Assembly: GCA_030645235.1 (NCBI GenBank)
Contig: JAUSMV010000005.1
Span: 310,001-374,000, forward strand
DNA: 64,000 nucleotides
Reading direction: 5' to 3'
Source: Parvibaculum sp.
GTDB lineage: Bacteria; Pseudomonadota; Alphaproteobacteria; Parvibaculales; Parvibaculaceae
Within the stretch, counting starts at the first letter, position 1, and each line of letters opens with the position of its first letter. Below are positions 44,554 through 55,629 of the stretch, piece after piece. The notes under the pieces are model-generated. The model saw only the letters and a list, made by a program, of their open reading frames with translations. It did not search any database and was not told the DNA's origin. The position numbers were made by a program, and so were the translations under genes.

Positions 44554-45914
44554 ATGCCCGGCCTGCTCACCCTCGATCAGCTTTCCGCCCTCGTCCGCAA
44601 AGGCGACATTGATACGGTCATCATGGCCATGCCAGACATGCAGGGACGCCTCGTCGGCAAGCGGATGCAGGCGAGTTACTTCCTCGACACAGCCGTCAAT
44701 GACGCCCATGCCTGTAACTATCTGCTGACTGTGGACACTGACATGGAACCCGTGCCCGGCTACAAAGCCGCAAGCTGGTCGGACGGCTATGGCGATTTCG
44801 TTCTGAGACCCGACATGGCAACGCTGCGCCGCATTCCGTGGCTGCCCGGTACCGCGCTTGTCATTTGCGACACACTCAACCATCACGGCGAAGACGTGCC
44901 GCATGCGCCGCGCTCGATCCTGAAGAAGCAGCTAAAGCGCCTCGCCGCCAAAAAGATGATGGCCTATACCGCCTCCGAACTTGAATTTTATCTCTTCAAC
45001 GAGACCTATGAGAGCGCGTATGAAAAGCGTTTTCACGGTCTCAAAACCGAGAGCAGTTACATTCAGGATTATCACATCCTCGCGACGACCAAAGAAGAAG
45101 CGATCATGCGCGCCATCCGCAACGGATTGGAAGGCGCGGCGATCCCTGTCGAAAACTCCAAAGGCGAATGGGGCGCGGGTCAGGAAGAAATCAACATCCG
45201 CTACGCCGAAGCGCTGGAAATGGCCGACCGCCACACCATCCTCAAAAACGGCATCAAGGAAATCGCGCATCTGCACGGCAAAGCCGTCACCTTCATGGCC
45301 AAATGGGATTATGAAAAGGCGGGCTCAAGCTGCCACATCCATATGTCCTTCTGGGATCAGGCAGGAAAGAAGGCGCTGTTTCATGATCCCAAGAGCAAAC
45401 TCCACGGATTGTCAGAACTCGCCCAGCACTTCCTCGCCGGGCAAATCAAACATGCCCGCGAAATGACTTACTTTCTCGCGCCGAACATCAATTCCTATAA
45501 GCGTTTTGTAAACGGCACCTTCGCGCCCACCAATATCGTCTGGTCCAACGATAACCGCACAGCGGGCTACCGCATCTGCGGTGAGGGCAAAAGCCTGCGC
45601 GTTGAATGCCGCATCGGCGGCGCGGACCTCAACCCCTATCTCGCCTTTGCCGCCATGATCGCAGCAGGGCTTGAAGGCATCGACAACAAGCTCAAACTGG
45701 AGCCCGAATTCAGGGGCGACGCCTATCTCGGCGATGTGCCTTTGCTCTCCAAAACCTTGCGCGGGGCGCTCGACGACCTTGATAAGTCGAAAATGTACAA
45801 GAGCACGTTCGGCAAAGATGTTATAGAGCACTATCTCCATACAGGCCGCTGGGAACAGCTCGAATATGACCGGCGTGTGACCGACTGGGAAGTTGCAAGA
45901 GGATTTGAACGTTC

Positions 45915-45918
<4 letters not shown>
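44554..45918 (+). CDS. Glutamine-synthetase-like gamma-glutamyl-amine ligase
   Basis: This GS-family ligase of about 454 residues probably joins glutamate's gamma-carboxyl to an amine rather than to ammonia. Family landmarks are MPDMQGRLVGKR near 26, YTASELEFYLF near 139-149, ENSKGEWGAGQEEINIRYAE near 203-222, GSSCHIHMSF near 259-268 and NRTAGYRICGEGKSLRVECR near 338-357. The adenylylation loop of housekeeping GlnA is absent. The setting with a permease and two oxidising enzymes resembles gamma-glutamylation routes such as IpuC and Streptomyces GlnA4; the exact amine is inferred. AGGAG lies nine bases before the ATG at 44554. It overlaps the next gene as ATGA. Confidence 0.88.
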
Positions 45919-47305
<1,387 letters not shown>

Positions 47306-47309
<4 letters not shown>

Positions 47310-48484
47310 TCGACCAATATGCCTCGCTCGTCGGCAACTGGAACTACCCGACGAAAATCCGTTTCGGTGCGGGTCGCATCAAAGAACTGGGCGATGCCTG
47401 CCGCGCGGCGGGCATTCGCCGTCCGCTGCTCGTCACTGATCCCGGCCTGAAACCCATGCCGATGATCATGGACGCTATCGGCACGCTCGAACATGCGGGT
47501 CTCGCCTGCGCGCTCTTTGCTGACGTGCATCCCAATCCTGTCGGCGCCAACGTTGAAGCCGGTCTTAAAATTTATCGCGGCGGCAAGCATGACGGCATCA
47601 TCGTCTTTGGCGGCGGCAGCGCCATGGACGCGGGCAAGGCCATCGCCTTCATGTCCGGCCAGACGCGGCCCATGTGGGATTATGAAGACCGCGAAGACTG
47701 GTGGAGCCGCGCGGACCCTGCCGGCATCGCACCTGTCATCGCTGTGCCGACAACGGCGGGCACCGGCTCCGAAGTCGGCCGCGCCGCTGTCATCGTGGAT
47801 GAGCGCGACCACACGAAAAAAATCATCTTCCATCCCAAGATGCTGCCCGTCGAAGTGATCGCCGACCCCGAACTCACGCTCGGCCTGCCCGCCCATATCA
47901 CGGCAGCGACCGGCATGGACGCGCTGTCGCATAGTCTGGAAGCCTATTGCAGCCCCTTCTTCCATCCGCTTGCACAGGGCATCGCGCTTGAAGGCATGCG
48001 CCTTTGCAAAGAGTGGCTACCCGCCGCCGTCAAAACGGGAAGCAATATCGAAGCGCGCTCTTTCATGATGGTCGCATCATCCATGGGCGCGACAGCTTTT
48101 CAAAAAGGCTTGGGCGCGATGCATGCGATGAGCCATCCCTGCTCATCGCTGCGCGGCACACATCACGGTCTCACCAATGCCGTCGTCATGCCCTATGTGC
48201 TTCTCCACAATAAATCGATGATCGAAGAGCGCCTCGCCGCATCCGCGCGCTATATGGGCCTCAAAAACCAGACCTATAGCGGCTTTGTTGATTGGGTTCT
48301 GGCACTGCGCGAAGACGTGGGCATTCCCAATACACTGAAAGACATCGGCGTCGATCTCGACATGATCCCCGAAGGCGCGCCGATGGCGCTCGAAGATCCG
48401 TCAACCGGCGGCAATCCGCTGCCCATGACACGCGGCGACTATGAAACCCTCTATCGCAATGCGATTGAAGGTCGTCTCGTCTGA
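47306..48484 (+). CDS. Iron-containing alcohol dehydrogenase
   Basis: This 392-residue group III (Fe2+-dependent) alcohol dehydrogenase has the nucleotide-binding GIIVFGGGSAMDAGKA near 92-107. The PTTAGTGSEVGRAAVI segment lies near 147-162. The metal ligands are the Asp and His of GMDALSHSLEAY near 202-213, the His in GAMHAMSHP near 270 and the His in THHGLTNAVVMPY near 286. It ends the four-gene unit and would oxidise the hydroxyl of the gamma-glutamylated amino alcohol if that pathway is correct. Confidence 0.92.
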
Positions 48485-48498
48485 TTATTTTATTCTGA

Positions 48499-48825
48499 TT
48501 ATTGAGGATGCCCCGGCACCCAGGCGCCCTTGGCGTCATGGTGGCCGGGCACCCAGCCGCGCGTTTCACCGCCCGGTGCAGGCGGTGGCACAACAGGACC
48601 ATCGCTCTCGTAAGGGGCGACATAGCCATAGCTGCTTTTGTGACCGGGCACGATATGGGTGGGTTGCTTCGGCGTCGGCACGCTCGCGGGCGGCGTGGGA
48701 GCAGGTGGTGAATAAACAGGCGGTGACGCCGGTTCCCAAGGGAACTCCTGCGCAACAGCGGGTCCCGTTGCCGCAAACGCAAAGGCTGCAACGAGAACGA
48801 GACGCCTGATGGTCTTACTGTTCAT
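48499..48825 (-). CDS. Small secreted proline-rich protein with VPGH repeats
   Basis: This protein of about 108 residues has a signal peptide (RRLVLVAAFAFAATGPAVAQ) and a proline-rich middle. A C-terminal part carries three VPGH units: HIVPGH, RGWVPGHH and GAWVPGHP. WVPGHW-type repeats occur in secreted proteins of several proteobacteria and are of unknown function. I placed the start at the ATG at 48825, since upstream extension to 48918 adds non-signal sequence. It converges on the alcohol dehydrogenase gene and diverges from panC. Confidence 0.7.
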   Translation of the reverse strand: MNSKTIRRLVLVAAFAFAATGPAVAQEFPWEPASPPVYSPPAPTPPASVPTPKQPTHIVPGHKSSYGYVAPYESDGPVVPPPAPGGETRGWVPGHHDAKGAWVPGHPQ

Positions 48826-48930
48826 CCATCTCATATGGGACGCGTTGATCCCAATTCCAACCCGTTGAGCCTCCGACTTTGATCGTCTAAGGTCGCGCCG
48901 AAATATGTTCCAGTTCAACGAGTGCCGCCG

Positions 48931-49797
48931 ATGACGATCGACACAACAAGCTACAAAATTCCCGTTGCCCGCAGTGTTGCCGACTTACGCGCGACCGTGG
49001 CCGAATGGCGCAAGGCGGGGCTCACCATCGGCCTTGTCCCCACAATGGGCGCATTGCACGAGGGGCATCTGTCGCTTGTCGATCTCGTGAAATGCAAATG
49101 CGACCGCGCCGTGGTGTCCATCTTTGTGAACCCGACACAATTTGCACCACATGAAGACCTCGACGCTTATCCGCGCACGGAAGCCGCCGATGCTGCGAAA
49201 CTCATCGGGCGCGGCGATCTCATCTTCGCGCCGACACCCGATGAGATGTATCCACAGGGCTTCTCCACGACCGTCAGTGTCGCGGGTGTCTCCGGCCCCC
49301 TCGAAGGCGAAATGCGCCCGACCCATTTTGCAGGCGTTGCCACCATCGTCTCCAAGCTGATCCTGCAAACATTGCCTGATATCGCTGTCTTCGGCGAAAA
49401 GGACTGGCAACAATTGCAGGTCATCAAGCGCATAGTTGCCGATCTCAATATCCCCGTTGAGATTCTCGGTGGTCCGATCCTGCGCGAAAGCGACGGCCTC
49501 GCCATGTCGTCGCGCAATGTCTATCTCTCGGAGAGTGAGCGCAAGGCCGCGGGCAGTCTCAACATTATCGTCCGCGAAACAGCGGCAAAGGTTGCAGCGG
49601 GCGCGATCATCCCCGAGGCCACACGCGAAGGCATCGACCGCATCCGCGCGCTCGGTTTTGATCATGTGGATTATCTCGAAGTGCGCGACGCAGGCTCACT
49701 CGCATTTTTCCCGACCGGCCACGCAACAGCACCGGCGCGGATTCTTGTCGCCGCAAAAATAGGACGCACACGTCTTATTGACAATATGCCCGTCTGA
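48931..49797 (+). CDS. panC: Pantothenate synthetase
   Basis: PanC condenses pantoate and beta-alanine with ATP to make pantothenate, the CoA precursor. The 288-residue product shows the HIGH-type motif in LVPTMGALHEGHLSLV near 35-50, FVNPTQFAPHEDLDAYPRT near 68-86, the VFGEKDWQQLQVI segment near 155-167, and SDGLAMSSRNVYLSE near 188-202 with its KMSKS-like SSRN. The ATG at 48931 is nine bases from a GAG-containing site; a GTG three codons earlier is less likely. panB is not adjacent. Confidence 0.96.
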   Translation: MTIDTTSYKIPVARSVADLRATVAEWRKAGLTIGLVPTMGALHEGHLSLVDLVKCKCDRAVVSIFVNPTQFAPHEDLDAYPRTEAADAAKLIGRGDLIFAPTPDEMYPQGFSTTVSVAGVSGPLEGEMRPTHFAGVATIVSKLILQTLPDIAVFGEKDWQQLQVIKRIVADLNIPVEILGGPILRESDGLAMSSRNVYLSESERKAAGSLNIIVRETAAKVAAGAIIPEATREGIDRIRALGFDHVDYLEVRDAGSLAFFPTGHATAPARILVAAKIGRTRLIDNMPV

Positions 49798-49805
49798 ACC
49801 ACACC

Positions 49806-50702
49806 TCAGAGATGCGCCTTGAACCAGTCGCGCTGCACCGGGGCGGACATTTTGAACATGTCGCCCGTGTAAGCCTGAAAATGCATACAGGGTAAAGCCA
49901 GAAATTTTTTCGGCTCCAGCGCGGTTTCGAAGGCTGCTGCCGTCATGTCAAACGGCGTCAGATGATCGCCCAGCGCCGCCACCATCATCAATGGCGTCGG
50001 TGAAATCCGCGGGATATAGAATCCCGGCTCATATTCCGTGAAGAGTTCGACCGAATGCAGGGTGATGTCATTCTGCCATGCCGTATCATTGTGGTCCTTC
50101 ATGTAGTCGATGAAGAACTCGTAAGTATCGGCCGTCGGCAACGCGCTTGGTTCGCCCTCCGATGCCGTCACCGCGATCCGGGCAGGTGCCTCGCCGCGCA
50201 AGCGGGCCATGCGGTCAGCATCAAAACCGGCACGCAGGCCTTTCCAGTGATCGCCGCGAATGAGCCGGCGGGCAGACTCCAGACCACCGACCAGAGGCAC
50301 CTGAGACACCACGCATTTGACGCGCCGGTCAATCGCCGCCACGACCAGCACATGGCCGCCGCTATAGCTTGACCCCCAAATGCCTATGCGTTCCGGATCA
50401 ACTTCAGGAAGGGTCTGCGCGAATGAAATGGCGTCGCGATAGCCGCGGATCTGTTCCGTCGGATCAATATGGCCGCGCGGCGTGCCATCGCTCGCCCCCA
50501 GATTGCGATGGTCATACACAAGCGAGGCAATGCCCGCCTCGGCAAAAAAAGCCGCAAAATCGTCGAGAAACATTTCCTTCACGGCGGAAAAACCATGCGC
50601 CATGACAACAAGCGGCGCAGGTCCCTTCGCCCCCTTGGCCGCATAGAGCCAGCCCCTCAGCGTCACGCCGTCCTCGGTTTGAAATTCAATATCCCGACGC
50701 AT
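49806..50702 (-). CDS. Alpha/beta hydrolase (dienelactone-hydrolase-like)
   Basis: This 298-residue alpha/beta hydrolase carries the oxyanion segment VVMAHGFSAVKEM near 33-45 and the nucleophile elbow IGIWGSSYSGGHVL near 116-129. The acid probably lies in ALGDHLTPFD near 250 and the histidine in ALPCMHFQAYTG near 276. The substrate is unknown; similar proteins annotated as acetylxylan esterase or DLH-like act on esters. GGGGAG precedes the ATG at 50702. It converges on panC. Confidence 0.85.
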   Translation of the reverse strand: MRRDIEFQTEDGVTLRGWLYAAKGAKGPAPLVVMAHGFSAVKEMFLDDFAAFFAEAGIASLVYDHRNLGASDGTPRGHIDPTEQIRGYRDAISFAQTLPEVDPERIGIWGSSYSGGHVLVVAAIDRRVKCVVSQVPLVGGLESARRLIRGDHWKGLRAGFDADRMARLRGEAPARIAVTASEGEPSALPTADTYEFFIDYMKDHNDTAWQNDITLHSVELFTEYEPGFYIPRISPTPLMMVAALGDHLTPFDMTAAAFETALEPKKFLALPCMHFQAYTGDMFKMSAPVQRDWFKAHL

Positions 50703-50841
50703 GCAGTTCTCCCCGTACAGGCCACGTCTGTTCAATCAGACACGTTTTGACAAAGCGAAACATATGCACACCGGCCTGTCACCCCTCATTTAGAAGGGGG
50801 ACTTTCCGGGCACTTCGCGCGTCACACCCGCCCCCTATCGC

Positions 50842-51279
50842 TTAAAGAAGCCCCAGCGCTTCAAGCTCCGCCCGCATAGTGTCAGGCATATCCTCGTCCG
50901 CCTCAGCGGCGTTTTTCACATCGGCAGGCGCGTCCTTGCCGTCAAAATAACGCCAGCCCTGAAAGGGCCGCCGCTCGCGTCGCCGCGTCAGCACGATCTC
51001 AGGATCGAGCACAAATTTACACCGCTTGATCCCTTCGCCATCGACGAAAGGTTCAATGTCGATCAGGCGCTGGCGGCAACGGATAAAACCCTTCATCACC
51101 CAATAGAGCGAGCCGCCGTCGAGGATTTCGGCCGCGCGCGTCGGCGTCATGCGGGTGACATGCACCAGCACGGGCTTTTCTTTGTTTTTCTTCTTCTCTT
51201 TCAGCCGCGCCGTCTGCCAGGTGCGAAGATCGTCCACATCGTCGGCACCGACACACAGTTTGATAATATGAAGGCTCAC
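50842..51279 (-). CDS. DUF1489 family protein
   Basis: This 145-residue protein belongs to an alphaproteobacterial family of unknown function. Typical segments are MSLHIIKLCVGADDVDDL at the start, HVTRMTPTRAAEILDGGSLY near 40-59, and WVMKGFIRCRQRLIDIEPF near 60-78. Its start overlaps the mccA stop as ATGA, so it is the third gene of mccB-mccA-DUF1489. That linkage may be only positional. Confidence 0.85.
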   Translation of the reverse strand: MSLHIIKLCVGADDVDDLRTWQTARLKEKKKNKEKPVLVHVTRMTPTRAAEILDGGSLYWVMKGFIRCRQRLIDIEPFVDGEGIKRCKFVLDPEIVLTRRRERRPFQGWRYFDGKDAPADVKNAAEADEDMPDTMRAELEALGLL

Positions 51280-53291
51280 TGATCCGCCTTTTGCTCAAAC
51301 ACAACCAATGCGGCACCGGCCTCAACCTGATCACCCGCCGCAACATTGACTGAAGCTATGACGAGATCAGCCGGGGCTGCAAGCGTCTGTTCCATTTTCA
51401 TGGCCTCCATGACAACAAGCGGCGTGCCGCGCTTCACGGCGGCCCCTGCTTCCGCCAGAACCTGCACAACCTTTCCCGGCATCGGCGCTTTCAGCGCGCC
51501 CGTATCACCATCCGAGACAACATCAACGTCCAGCGGATCGGGGACTGTGAATGTATAATTCGCGCCACGATGCACAATCGTGAAACCGTGAGCCTCGCTC
51601 ACCATCGCCGCCGTCACGCGCTTGCCGTCAACAAGGACCGCAATATCCCCGTCATCACTGAGAGAGCCGGACGCGCTATGCGTCACGCCGTTGAACACAA
51701 ATTCGGCGTCCTTGCCCTTCGGCGTCACCGGCAGAGAGAGCGCCTCGCCATTGACGATAAATTTGAGCACCTCGGTCCGGTGGCCGCCGAGCACCCATTC
51801 ATCCGTTGCGGCCCATGGCGACCACGGATCGCTCGTCTGCGCCTGCGCGGCACGCGAGCGTTTGGCACGCAAGAGGACGTGACCGATAAAAGCCGCACCC
51901 ACAACCTCCGGCGATAAATAGAAGGCTGGCACCAGTTCCGCCAGATGCTTGTCAATAAAGCCCGTATCAATATCGGCCTTCTCGAATGAGGGATGACCGA
52001 GAACTGCCGCCAGAAACGAAAGATTGGTCTTCGGACCGACCACTTCCATATCGAGCACGAAACTCCGCAACTGCGCGAGAGCAAGCGACCGCGTCGGTGC
52101 ATGAGCAATGATCTTGCCGATCATCGGATCATAATGCATCGAGACTTCGTCGCCCTCTTCAACGCCCATATCCGTGCGGATATGGTCAGACGATGCCGCA
52201 CGCAGACGCGTGAGCCTGCCCGTCGAGGGAAAGAAGTTATTCGCAGGGTCTTCCGCATAGAGCCGCACTTCGACCGCATGGCCTTCCAGCGGGATTTCTT
52301 TTTGCGTCAAAGGCAAAGGCTCACCTGCGGCAACAAGCAATTGCCATTCGACAAGGTCCGTGCCCGTGATCGCTTCCGTCACCGGATGCTCGACCTGAAG
52401 CCGCGTGTTCATTTCCATGAACCAGAAGGCATCCGCCCTCAAACCCCGCGAGGCATCAGCGATAAACTCAATTGTCCCTGCCCCGCGATAGCCGATGGCT
52501 TTTGCCGCCGCCACCGCCGCTTCTCCCATCGCACGGCGCATATCCTCCGGCATATCGGGGGCTGGCGCTTCCTCGATCACTTTCTGATGGCGACGCTGCA
52601 AGGAGCAATCGCGCTCGTGCAAATAAACCGCATTTCCATGCGCGTCAGCAAAGACCTGAATTTCAATATGGCGCGGGCGCGAGACATATTTCTCAACCAG
52701 CACACGCTCATCACCAAAGGCAGACCCCGCCTCGCGCTGGGCTGATTTGAGTTCCGCCTCAAACCGTGCCGGATCATCGACGCGGCGCATCCCCTTGCCG
52801 CCGCCACCGGCAACCGCCTTGATGAGCACCGGATAGCCGATCTTCTGGGCCTCGCCTTCCAGAAACCGCGCGTCCTGAATGTCACCGTGATAGCCGGGCA
52901 CAACCGGCACAGAAGCTTTTTCCATCAGCGCCTTGGCGGCATCCTTGAGACCCATCGCTTTGATGGCGGAGGCAGGCGGCCCGACGAAAATAATCCCCGC
53001 CTTTTCGCAGGCGTCAGCAAAGGCGACATTCTCCGACAAAAATCCGTAACCCGGATGGATCGCCTCCGCACCGCTCGCCTTCGCCGCCGCAATGATCTTG
53101 TCGATGACGAGATAGCTTTCCTTCGCCGCAGCGGGTCCGATATGCACAGCCTCGTCGGCCTCGCGCACATGGAGCGCATTGGCATCGGCATCGGAATAAA
53201 CCGCAATGGTGCGGATACCCATCTCGCGCGCGGTGCGCATGACGCGGACGGCGATTTCGCCGCGATTGGCAATGAGGAGAGATTTGAACAT
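51276..53291 (-). CDS. mccA: Methylcrotonyl-CoA carboxylase biotin-containing subunit
   Basis: This alpha subunit of a biotin-dependent acyl-CoA carboxylase, 671 residues, carboxylates 3-methylcrotonyl-CoA in leucine breakdown. The biotin-carboxylase domain begins MFKSLLIANRGEIAVRV and has the ATP-grasp loop AVAGGGGKGMRRV near 160-172 and EMNTRLQVEHPVTE near 286-299. A middle BT-like region is followed by the biotinyl domain with AMKM, the lysine about 632. The choice of MCC over propionyl- or geranyl-CoA carboxylase rests on the mccB partner and isovaleryl-CoA dehydrogenase nearby. GAGGAGAG lies just before the ATG at 53291. Confidence 0.9.
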   Translation of the reverse strand: MFKSLLIANRGEIAVRVMRTAREMGIRTIAVYSDADANALHVREADEAVHIGPAAAKESYLVIDKIIAAAKASGAEAIHPGYGFLSENVAFADACEKAGIIFVGPPASAIKAMGLKDAAKALMEKASVPVVPGYHGDIQDARFLEGEAQKIGYPVLIKAVAGGGGKGMRRVDDPARFEAELKSAQREAGSAFGDERVLVEKYVSRPRHIEIQVFADAHGNAVYLHERDCSLQRRHQKVIEEAPAPDMPEDMRRAMGEAAVAAAKAIGYRGAGTIEFIADASRGLRADAFWFMEMNTRLQVEHPVTEAITGTDLVEWQLLVAAGEPLPLTQKEIPLEGHAVEVRLYAEDPANNFFPSTGRLTRLRAASSDHIRTDMGVEEGDEVSMHYDPMIGKIIAHAPTRSLALAQLRSFVLDMEVVGPKTNLSFLAAVLGHPSFEKADIDTGFIDKHLAELVPAFYLSPEVVGAAFIGHVLLRAKRSRAAQAQTSDPWSPWAATDEWVLGGHRTEVLKFIVNGEALSLPVTPKGKDAEFVFNGVTHSASGSLSDDGDIAVLVDGKRVTAAMVSEAHGFTIVHRGANYTFTVPDPLDVDVVSDGDTGALKAPMPGKVVQVLAEAGAAVKRGTPLVVMEAMKMEQTLAAPADLVIASVNVAAGDQVEAGAALVVFEQKADQ

Positions 53292-53302
53292 GTTGTCTCT
53301 CC

Positions 53303-54910
53303 TCACATACGGAACACGCCGAAGCGTGAATCCGGTACGGGTCTGTTGAGTGTGGCGGAAAAGGCAAGAGCCAAGACGCGGCGGGTCTCGGCAGGTGTGA
53401 TGATCCCGTCATCCCAAAGCCGCGCGGTGGCAAAATAGGGATGCCCCTCCTCGTCATAGCGCTCGCGCACGGGGGCCTTGAAGGCTTCTTCCTCTTCGGC
53501 GCTCCACGCTTCGCCACGGCCTTCCATGCCTTCACGCTTCACCGTCGCCAAAACGCTCGCGGCCTGTTCGCCGCCCATCACCGAAATGCGGGCGTTGGGC
53601 CAGGTGAACATAAAACGAGGACTATAAGCGCGACCGCACATGCCGTAATTACCCGCACCATAGGAGCCGCCAATGACCAGAGTGATCTTCGGCACATCGG
53701 CGCAAGCGACCGCCATCACCATCTTCGCGCCATCCTTAGCAATGCCGCCGGTTTCATATTCGCGGCCCACCATGAAGCCGGAAATATTTTGCAGGAACAG
53801 CAGCGGGATACGGCGCTGACAGCACAACTCAATAAAGTGAGCGGCCTTGAGCGCGGATTCTGAAAACAAAATCCCGTTATTACCGATGATGCCGACCGGC
53901 ATGCCGCAAATATGGGCAAAGCCCGTCACAATGGTTGTGCCGTAGAGTTTCTTGAACTCGTCAAACTCCGACCCGTCCACAAGACGCGCGATCACCTCGC
54001 GCACATCATACTGAACCGACAGAGATGTCGGCACGACGCCGTTCAATTCGTTGATGTCGTAAAGCGGGTCGCGCGGTTCACGCAGAGGGATGTTCACCTC
54101 CTTCTGACGATTAAGCGTACCCGCAATCTGGCGCGCAATGGCGAGCGCATGTGTATCATCCATTGCATAGTGATCGGTGACACCCGACTTGCGCGAATGC
54201 ACATCCGCGCCGCCAAGGTCTTCCGCCGTCACGATCTCGCCTGTGGCCGCGCGCACAAGCGGCGGACCGCCGAGAAAGATTGTCCCCTGTTTGCGCACGA
54301 TGATGGTCTCATCTGACATGGCAGGCACATAGGCACCGCCCGCCGTGCAAGAGCCCATAACAGCGGCAATCTGCGGAATGCCCTTGGCGGACATGCGCGC
54401 CTGATTGAAAAAGATGCGTCCGAAATGTTCGCGGTCGGGGAAAATCTCAGCCTGATTGGGCAGGTTCGCACCGCCGCTATCAACGAGATAAAAACAGGGG
54501 AGATTATTTTCGAGCGCGACTTCCTGCGCCCGCAAATGCTTCTTCACCGTGACGGGATAATAGGTGCCGCCCTTGATCGTCGCGTCATTGCAGACGATGA
54601 CGCTTTCCTGACCTGCCACGCGACCAATACCGGTAATAATCCCCGCCCCGTTGATCGCCTCGCCATACATGCCGTTGGCCGCCATCGGCGAGAGTTCCAG
54701 AAAGGGTGTGCCGGGATCAATCAACCCATAGACACGCTCACGCGGCAGAAGCTTGCCGCGCGACACATGCCGCTCGCGCGAGCGCTGATCGCCGCCAAGC
54801 GCCGCCTTGTCGCGCTCCGCCTGCAACGCATCGACGAGCCTGCCCATCGCCTGCTCGTTATCCTTGTAGCGGGCGTCGCGCGTGTTGATATTAGATGTCA
54901 GAACAGCCAT
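53303..54910 (-). CDS. mccB: Methylcrotonyl-CoA carboxylase carboxyltransferase subunit
   Basis: This 535-residue beta subunit has the carboxyltransferase fold and the MCC-type N-terminus [20 protein letters not shown]. Landmarks are [18 protein letters not shown] near 63-80, the acyl-CoA region [16 protein letters not shown] near 186-201, and [20 protein letters not shown] near 425-444. The start chosen at 54910 fits the family better than the frame's first ATG at 54949. mccA follows after 11 bases. A TetR gene diverges from it, with a palindrome in the shared gap that may control the unit. Confidence 0.93.
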   Translation of the reverse strand: MAVLTSNINTRDARYKDNEQAMGRLVDALQAERDKAALGGDQRSRERHVSRGKLLPRERVYGLIDPGTPFLELSPMAANGMYGEAINGAGIITGIGRVAGQESVIVCNDATIKGGTYYPVTVKKHLRAQEVALENNLPCFYLVDSGGANLPNQAEIFPDREHFGRIFFNQARMSAKGIPQIAAVMGSCTAGGAYVPAMSDETIIVRKQGTIFLGGPPLVRAATGEIVTAEDLGGADVHSRKSGVTDHYAMDDTHALAIARQIAGTLNRQKEVNIPLREPRDPLYDINELNGVVPTSLSVQYDVREVIARLVDGSEFDEFKKLYGTTIVTGFAHICGMPVGIIGNNGILFSESALKAAHFIELCCQRRIPLLFLQNISGFMVGREYETGGIAKDGAKMVMAVACADVPKITLVIGGSYGAGNYGMCGRAYSPRFMFTWPNARISVMGGEQAASVLATVKREGMEGRGEAWSAEEEEAFKAPVRERYDEEGHPYFATARLWDDGIITPAETRRVLALAFSATLNRPVPDSRFGVFRM

Positions 54911-54939
54911 TTCCAAAACCTGTGCTGGATTTTTTATAA

Positions 54940-54959
54940 AAACGATCATACGTTCGTTT
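54940..54959. promoter_or_regulatory. Candidate TetR operator between mccB and tetR
   Basis: AAACGA (54940-54945) and TCGTTT (54954-54959) are inverted around TCATACGT. AAACG/CGTTT half-sites in this spacing resemble operators of TetR regulators of acyl-CoA breakdown. It lies 30 bases upstream of the mccB start and 80 bases before the tetR start. Confidence 0.5.
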
Positions 54960-55038
54960 AATCAGAGTGGCAAGCAAGGCGATACGGCCCTTGCCCTCTC
55001 TGGGGATAAGTCTCTAACCCGCTGAAATATTTGATCCA

Positions 55039-55629
55039 ATGGCAAGAACCGCAGGCTCATCAGGACCGAAAACGCTTGCCGCCATTCACGAGGCGGGGCT
55101 GCAGCTCATCTATACACACGGCTATGACGCCATGTCTTTGCGTGATCTCGCAGCCAAAGTCGGGTTGCAACCCGGCTCTCTCTACAATCACATCAACACC
55201 AAGCAGGAGTTGCTGTTTGAGCTCATCCACAATCACATGGTTGTGCTGATGGAACGCGTGGACGAGGCGCTGGCGGGGATAAGTGATCCGAAGAAAAGGC
55301 TCGAAGCCTTTATCGCCTTTCACCTCACCTATCACATTGAGCGCAAACGCGAAGTCTTCATCGGTTCGGCAGAACTCAGAAGCCTTGAACCGAAAAACCG
55401 CAAACGCATCGTCAATCTGCGCCGCGACTATGAAGACCGGCTCGCTGCCATCCTTGAAGCAGGTGTCGCCGCCAAGAAATTCAGGACCGGTGACATCCGC
55501 GTCAGCACCTATGCGATCCTCGCCATGCTAACGGGCATTTGCACCTGGTACTCACCCAAAGGCCGCATCGACAGCGACGAGCTAATAGCTGTCCATACGC
55601 GCCTTGTGATGCAGGGCATCACTGCCTGA
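55039..55629 (+). CDS. TetR family transcriptional regulator
   Basis: This 196-residue TetR-type repressor has an N-terminal helix-turn-helix, AAIHEAGLQLIYTHGYDAMS followed by LRDLAAKVGLQPGSLYNHIN (about 15-54). The ligand-binding helical domain includes KKRLEAFIAFHLTYHIERKREVF. Divergent placement beside mccB and next to a thiolase suggests it responds to a leucine-pathway acyl-CoA, which is inference. It overlaps nothing; its stop touches the convergent thiolase gene. Confidence 0.9.
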   Translation: MARTAGSSGPKTLAAIHEAGLQLIYTHGYDAMSLRDLAAKVGLQPGSLYNHINTKQELLFELIHNHMVVLMERVDEALAGISDPKKRLEAFIAFHLTYHIERKREVFIGSAELRSLEPKNRKRIVNLRRDYEDRLAAILEAGVAAKKFRTGDIRVSTYAILAMLTGICTWYSPKGRIDSDELIAVHTRLVMQGITA

